The position numbers were made by a program, and so were the translations under genes. A model generated the notes under the pieces. The model saw nothing but the letters and a program-made list of their open reading frames with translations, was not told where the DNA came from and made no database searches. From Candidatus Saccharimonadota bacterium (GTDB taxonomy: Bacteria > Patescibacteriota > Saccharimonadia > Saccharimonadales > Saccharimonadaceae), in contig JAAXXM010000004.1 in assembly GCA_013334475.1 (NCBI GenBank), positions 1 to 33,750 on the forward strand: 33,750 nucleotides of DNA. Reading direction: 5' to 3'. How positions within the stretch are numbered: position 1 is the stretch's first letter; the number at the start of each line of letters is the position of its first letter. Shown piece by piece: positions 31,071 through 33,750 of the stretch.

Positions 31071-32360
31071 TTATTTATTCTTGTTGATTTCGACTAGTCG
31101 TTCGACGGTTTTTTCAGTTAAAAGTCGGTTTGCTAGATCGCGGATCACCTCTGGGTTTTCGAATTGTCTCAAGACATTTTCATTATTAGCGTATTGCTGT
31201 TTGTACTTGTTGACGTTGTCTTGTAATTCAGCGTCAGTAGCTTGAATTTTTTCGACCTTGCTTAGTTCGGCTAGCACTAGTCCGCCTTTTACTCTTTTTT
31301 CGGCGACAGCCCTAACTTCATTCTTCAGCCATTCATCGCGGTCCTTAAAACCCTTTTCTTTCAAATAATCATCAATCGTCAGACCTTGATAGGCTAGGTT
31401 TTGCATAAAATCTTGCTCGATTGATTTCATTTGATCATCAACTAATACCTCAGGCACAGGCACGTGGCTAGATTCAACCAACTGAGCAATCAAGCTTTCC
31501 TTCAACTTTTCGTTATTCTCACGGTTTTTTTGATCAGTTAATTCGCGCTTTATATCAGCCATCAAATCATTTAATGTTTCGAACGGACCGGCTTTTTTAG
31601 CAAACTCGTCATTGAGTTCCGGCAAGATTGATTCTTTGATAGCCTTGAGTTTTACCGTAAAGACCGTATCGGCTCCGGCTAATTCGCTTGATCCGTAGTT
31701 GTCTGGGAATTTTAGATTTAAGTCAAATTCATCACCTACTGAATGACCGACAATACCATCCTCGAACCCAGGTATGAACTGGTTAGAGCCTAGGCTTAAA
31801 CTATAGTCATTACCCGTACCACCATCAAAAGCCACGCCGTCTTTCTTGCCAACAAAGTCAATGATAGTATCATCGCCTAATTTCGCAGCCCTTGTGGCGT
31901 CTTTTTTCTCGGCTAGACCTTTGCGGATTCGACCGACTATTTCATCCACCTCTTCCTTGGATACTTCAATTTTCTCAGATTTGACTTTGAGCTTCTTGTA
32001 ATTGCCTAGTTTTATCTCTGGCATAATTTCGACCGTAGCCGTAAATTCCATCGATTCACCTGGAACAAACTTTTTTACTTCGACATTCGGACGATCGATA
32101 ACCTGGTAATCACTGCCGACAAATACTTCAGACACAGCTTTGCTGATTGCGTTATTCATTGCTTCTTCTTGCAAGACTGCTGGGTCCATCCGTCTAATGA
32201 CCTCGCTGATTGGGGCTTTGCCCTTGCGGAAACCAGTAATTTTCATGTCTTTTGATAATTTCTTGGCTGCGACCTGTTCGGCAATCGCCAGATCTTCGGC
32301 ATCTAGATTGACTGTCGCAACGACAGAAGTATCAGTTGATTTTTTAATGTTACTCTTCAC
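31071..32360 (-). CDS. tig: Trigger factor (ribosome-associated chaperone)
   Basis: The 429-residue protein starts with GTG; AAAGGG lies about 5 bases upstream and no better ATG exists. The N-terminal ribosome-binding domain has the signature GFRKGKAP (about 43-50), the middle FKBP-like domain has DDTIIDFVGKKDGVAFDGGT and FIPGFEDGIVGHSVGDEFDL, and a helical C-terminal arm region follows. It docks at uL23/uL29, both encoded in this window. It follows hisS by 12 bases, so the two are probably cotranscribed. Confidence 0.96.
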   Translation of the reverse strand: MKSNIKKSTDTSVVATVNLDAEDLAIAEQVAAKKLSKDMKITGFRKGKAPISEVIRRMDPAVLQEEAMNNAISKAVSEVFVGSDYQVIDRPNVEVKKFVPGESMEFTATVEIMPEIKLGNYKKLKVKSEKIEVSKEEVDEIVGRIRKGLAEKKDATRAAKLGDDTIIDFVGKKDGVAFDGGTGNDYSLSLGSNQFIPGFEDGIVGHSVGDEFDLNLKFPDNYGSSELAGADTVFTVKLKAIKESILPELNDEFAKKAGPFETLNDLMADIKRELTDQKNRENNEKLKESLIAQLVESSHVPVPEVLVDDQMKSIEQDFMQNLAYQGLTIDDYLKEKGFKDRDEWLKNEVRAVAEKRVKGGLVLAELSKVEKIQATDAELQDNVNKYKQQYANNENVLRQFENPEVIRDLANRLLTEKTVERLVEINKNK

Positions 32361-32372
32361 TTTGTCCCTTTC

Positions 32373-33668
32373 TTAACCACGAATAAGTTTGACAATTCCA
32401 TCTATGTCAAGCTTGTGTTCTTTGCTATTTATTAAATCCTTGACTGAATATATACCCGAAGCTACTTCGGCTTCGCCCACAAATGCTATATATGGCACGC
32501 CTTTTTTTATGGCCGTCTTTAATTGCTTGTCAAGCTTGCCATCACTGATGTCAAGTTCAACATTCAAACCTTTTTCCCTCATGATACGAGCAAATTTTCC
32601 AGCCTCACGCGCTTCATCGCCAATTACGGCAACATAAATATCAGTCGTGGATGGCATGACCGGTTTTAGACCGTGCACTTCGAGGAAGTTTTCCATCATC
32701 GTACCGCCTGGCGCCATACCAACGGCCGAGATCGGTTCGGCACCAAATAGTCCAACTAGCCCGTCGTAGCGTCCACCACCAAATAATGCCCTCTGATTAT
32801 CTGGGTGAGTATCAAAAACCTCAAATACCATGCCAGTGTAATAATCCAAGCCGCGCATCAAAGTCACGTCAAAGACCAGGCTTTTAACGACGCCAGCCCG
32901 TTCAAGCAAAGTAAATAAATCTTGGACTTCTTTGACGACCGAACTTTCGCGAATTTCAGCCGGCAATTCTGCCATGCTTGACGCCCTGAGAATATCATTG
33001 ACTTTCTTTGAACCTTCGTCGGCGTTTTCACCAAATATTTCACGTGTCTGATTGTTAAATTCCTGTTCACTGATTTTATTTTTACGATCGAACAATTTGA
33101 TCATCATTTGCGCTTGGGCACCATCTAGCCCGAAATAGTGCGCCATCATGAAGTTAATGAGTTTTCGATTATTAATACGAATAACGTAATCGTTCGGTTG
33201 AGCGCCGAATTCTTTCATGATGCTATCGGCTAGCGTAATAATTTCGGCTTCAGCCCCAACTCCGTCAGCCCCAAAAATATCAACATTAAGTTGCCAAAAT
33301 TCACGCTCACGACCTCTCTGTGGTCGCTCATAGCGCATAAAGTTGGCAATCGAATACATTCTTGCCGGATATGCCATCTCCATGCGTCTGGACGCTACCA
33401 TGCGACAAATCGTAGGTGTCATTTCTGGTCTAATCGCAACGACCCGGCCACCTCGATCCGTAAAGGTATAGGTCTGCTCGCCGGCTAGTTCTTGACCGCT
33501 TTTGGCAGTATAGACTTCTAGTGGTTCGAGTAGTGGCGCACCGTATTCTTCATAGCCATAGCTTCGAGTAACTTTATGCCATATCGCGAAAATATAATTC
33601 TGGATACGTTTATCCTCTGGGTAATAATCGCGCGTTCCTTTATATGGCTGTGATGGTAATGATTTCAT
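32373..33668 (-). CDS. hisS: Histidine--tRNA ligase
   Basis: The 431-residue class II synthetase has motif 1 area YGAPLLEPLEVYTAKSGQE, AIRPEMTPTICRMVAS (78-93), motif 2 RYERPQRGREREFWQLNVDI (112-131), the HisRS-specific RGLDYYTGMVFEVF (272-285) and GGGRYDGL, then an anticodon-binding domain ending DIDGIVKLIRG. It is first in a probable hisS-tig unit. The 58-base stretch upstream to the hairpin at 33727 is AT-rich; no convincing promoter or ribosome-binding site was found. Confidence 0.97.
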   Translation of the reverse strand: MKSLPSQPYKGTRDYYPEDKRIQNYIFAIWHKVTRSYGYEEYGAPLLEPLEVYTAKSGQELAGEQTYTFTDRGGRVVAIRPEMTPTICRMVASRRMEMAYPARMYSIANFMRYERPQRGREREFWQLNVDIFGADGVGAEAEIITLADSIMKEFGAQPNDYVIRINNRKLINFMMAHYFGLDGAQAQMMIKLFDRKNKISEQEFNNQTREIFGENADEGSKKVNDILRASSMAELPAEIRESSVVKEVQDLFTLLERAGVVKSLVFDVTLMRGLDYYTGMVFEVFDTHPDNQRALFGGGRYDGLVGLFGAEPISAVGMAPGGTMMENFLEVHGLKPVMPSTTDIYVAVIGDEAREAGKFARIMREKGLNVELDISDGKLDKQLKTAIKKGVPYIAFVGEAEVASGIYSVKDLINSKEHKLDIDGIVKLIRG

Positions 33669-33726
33669 TATCTTTGATTTTTACATTTTTATCTGTTTAA
33701 TGCAAGCAAGACCGTTAAAAATGACA

Positions 33727-33748
33727 ATAGCCGGAACTATCCGGCTAT
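33727..33748. terminator. Hairpin upstream of hisS, probable terminator of an off-window gene
   Basis: ATAGCCGG/CCGGCTAT, a perfect 8-bp stem with a 6-base loop. On the minus strand it is followed by TGTCATTTTT. The plus-strand tail lies beyond the window, so direction cannot be fixed. Confidence 0.6.
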
Positions 33749-33750
33749 CT

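Noticed and set aside
173-33668. UGA recoded to glycine or tryptophan (alternative genetic code)
   Set aside because: All conserved proteins are full length without in-frame UGA, and Trp is encoded by TGG; avoidance of UGA as a stop is a different observation.
1-33750. CRISPR arrays, insertion sequences, prophage or tRNA genes
   Set aside because: No repeat-spacer arrays, transposase genes, terminal inverted repeats around genes or tRNA-like cloverleafs were seen on either strand.

Overview
The window is a dense stretch of core information-processing genes, almost all on the minus strand, from a small-genome bacterium of the Candidate Phyla Radiation (Patescibacteria); Candidatus Saccharibacteria (TM7) is the best fit. 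The reasons are the lack of rpmD (uL30) between rpsE and rplO, tightly packed ribosomal genes with 1-base stop/start overlaps, cysteine-free versions of uS4, uS14 and bL36, no adk or map between secY and infA, and TAA/TAG-only stop usage with no sign of UGA recoding. The phylum call rests on family knowledge; no phylogeny could be run.

Layout in transcription order on the minus strand (high to low coordinates): hisS-tig (33.7-31.1 kb); clpP behind a CIRCE operator, then an unrecognised GNAT-like gene; rpoB-rpoC behind a structured leader; a gene-free interval of about 770 bases; rpsL-rpsG-fusA-tuf; rpsJ with its own promoter; a three-gene cell-envelope block (a small basic membrane protein, a CapA-like protein and a VanY-like carboxypeptidase, 16.7-14.2 kb) lying where rpsJ would normally run into rplC; the S10/spc cluster rplC-D-W-B-rpsS-rplV-rpsC-rplP-rpmC-rpsQ-rplN-X-E-rpsN-H-rplF-R-rpsE-rplO-secY; and, after a tandem promoter region, infA-rpmJ-rpsM-K-D-rpoA-rplQ-rplM-rpsI (rpsI is cut by the window edge).

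The gene-free interval between rpsL and rpoC holds the most interesting element: a strong plus-strand sigma70-type promoter (TTGACT-17-TATAAT) followed by about 450-500 nt of highly self-complementary sequence. The ends pair over about 22 base pairs and enclose at least eight further helices, one capped by a UUCG tetraloop, and a strong terminator follows. It carries none of the hallmark motifs of RNase P RNA, tmRNA, SRP RNA or group I/II introns that I looked for, so it is offered as a candidate undescribed large structured RNA.

Other points of interest: both zinc-binding sites of RNA polymerase beta' have lost every cysteine while the surrounding alignment is kept; EF-G has NKIN in place of the guanine-specificity motif NKxD; beta' has NADYDGD at the catalytic loop; several genes have an extended -10 element 6-9 bases before the ATG and no Shine-Dalgarno sequence, which predicts leaderless mRNAs; none of the 42 complete genes ends in UGA; and structured 5' leaders precede rplC, rpsJ, rpsL and rpoB.
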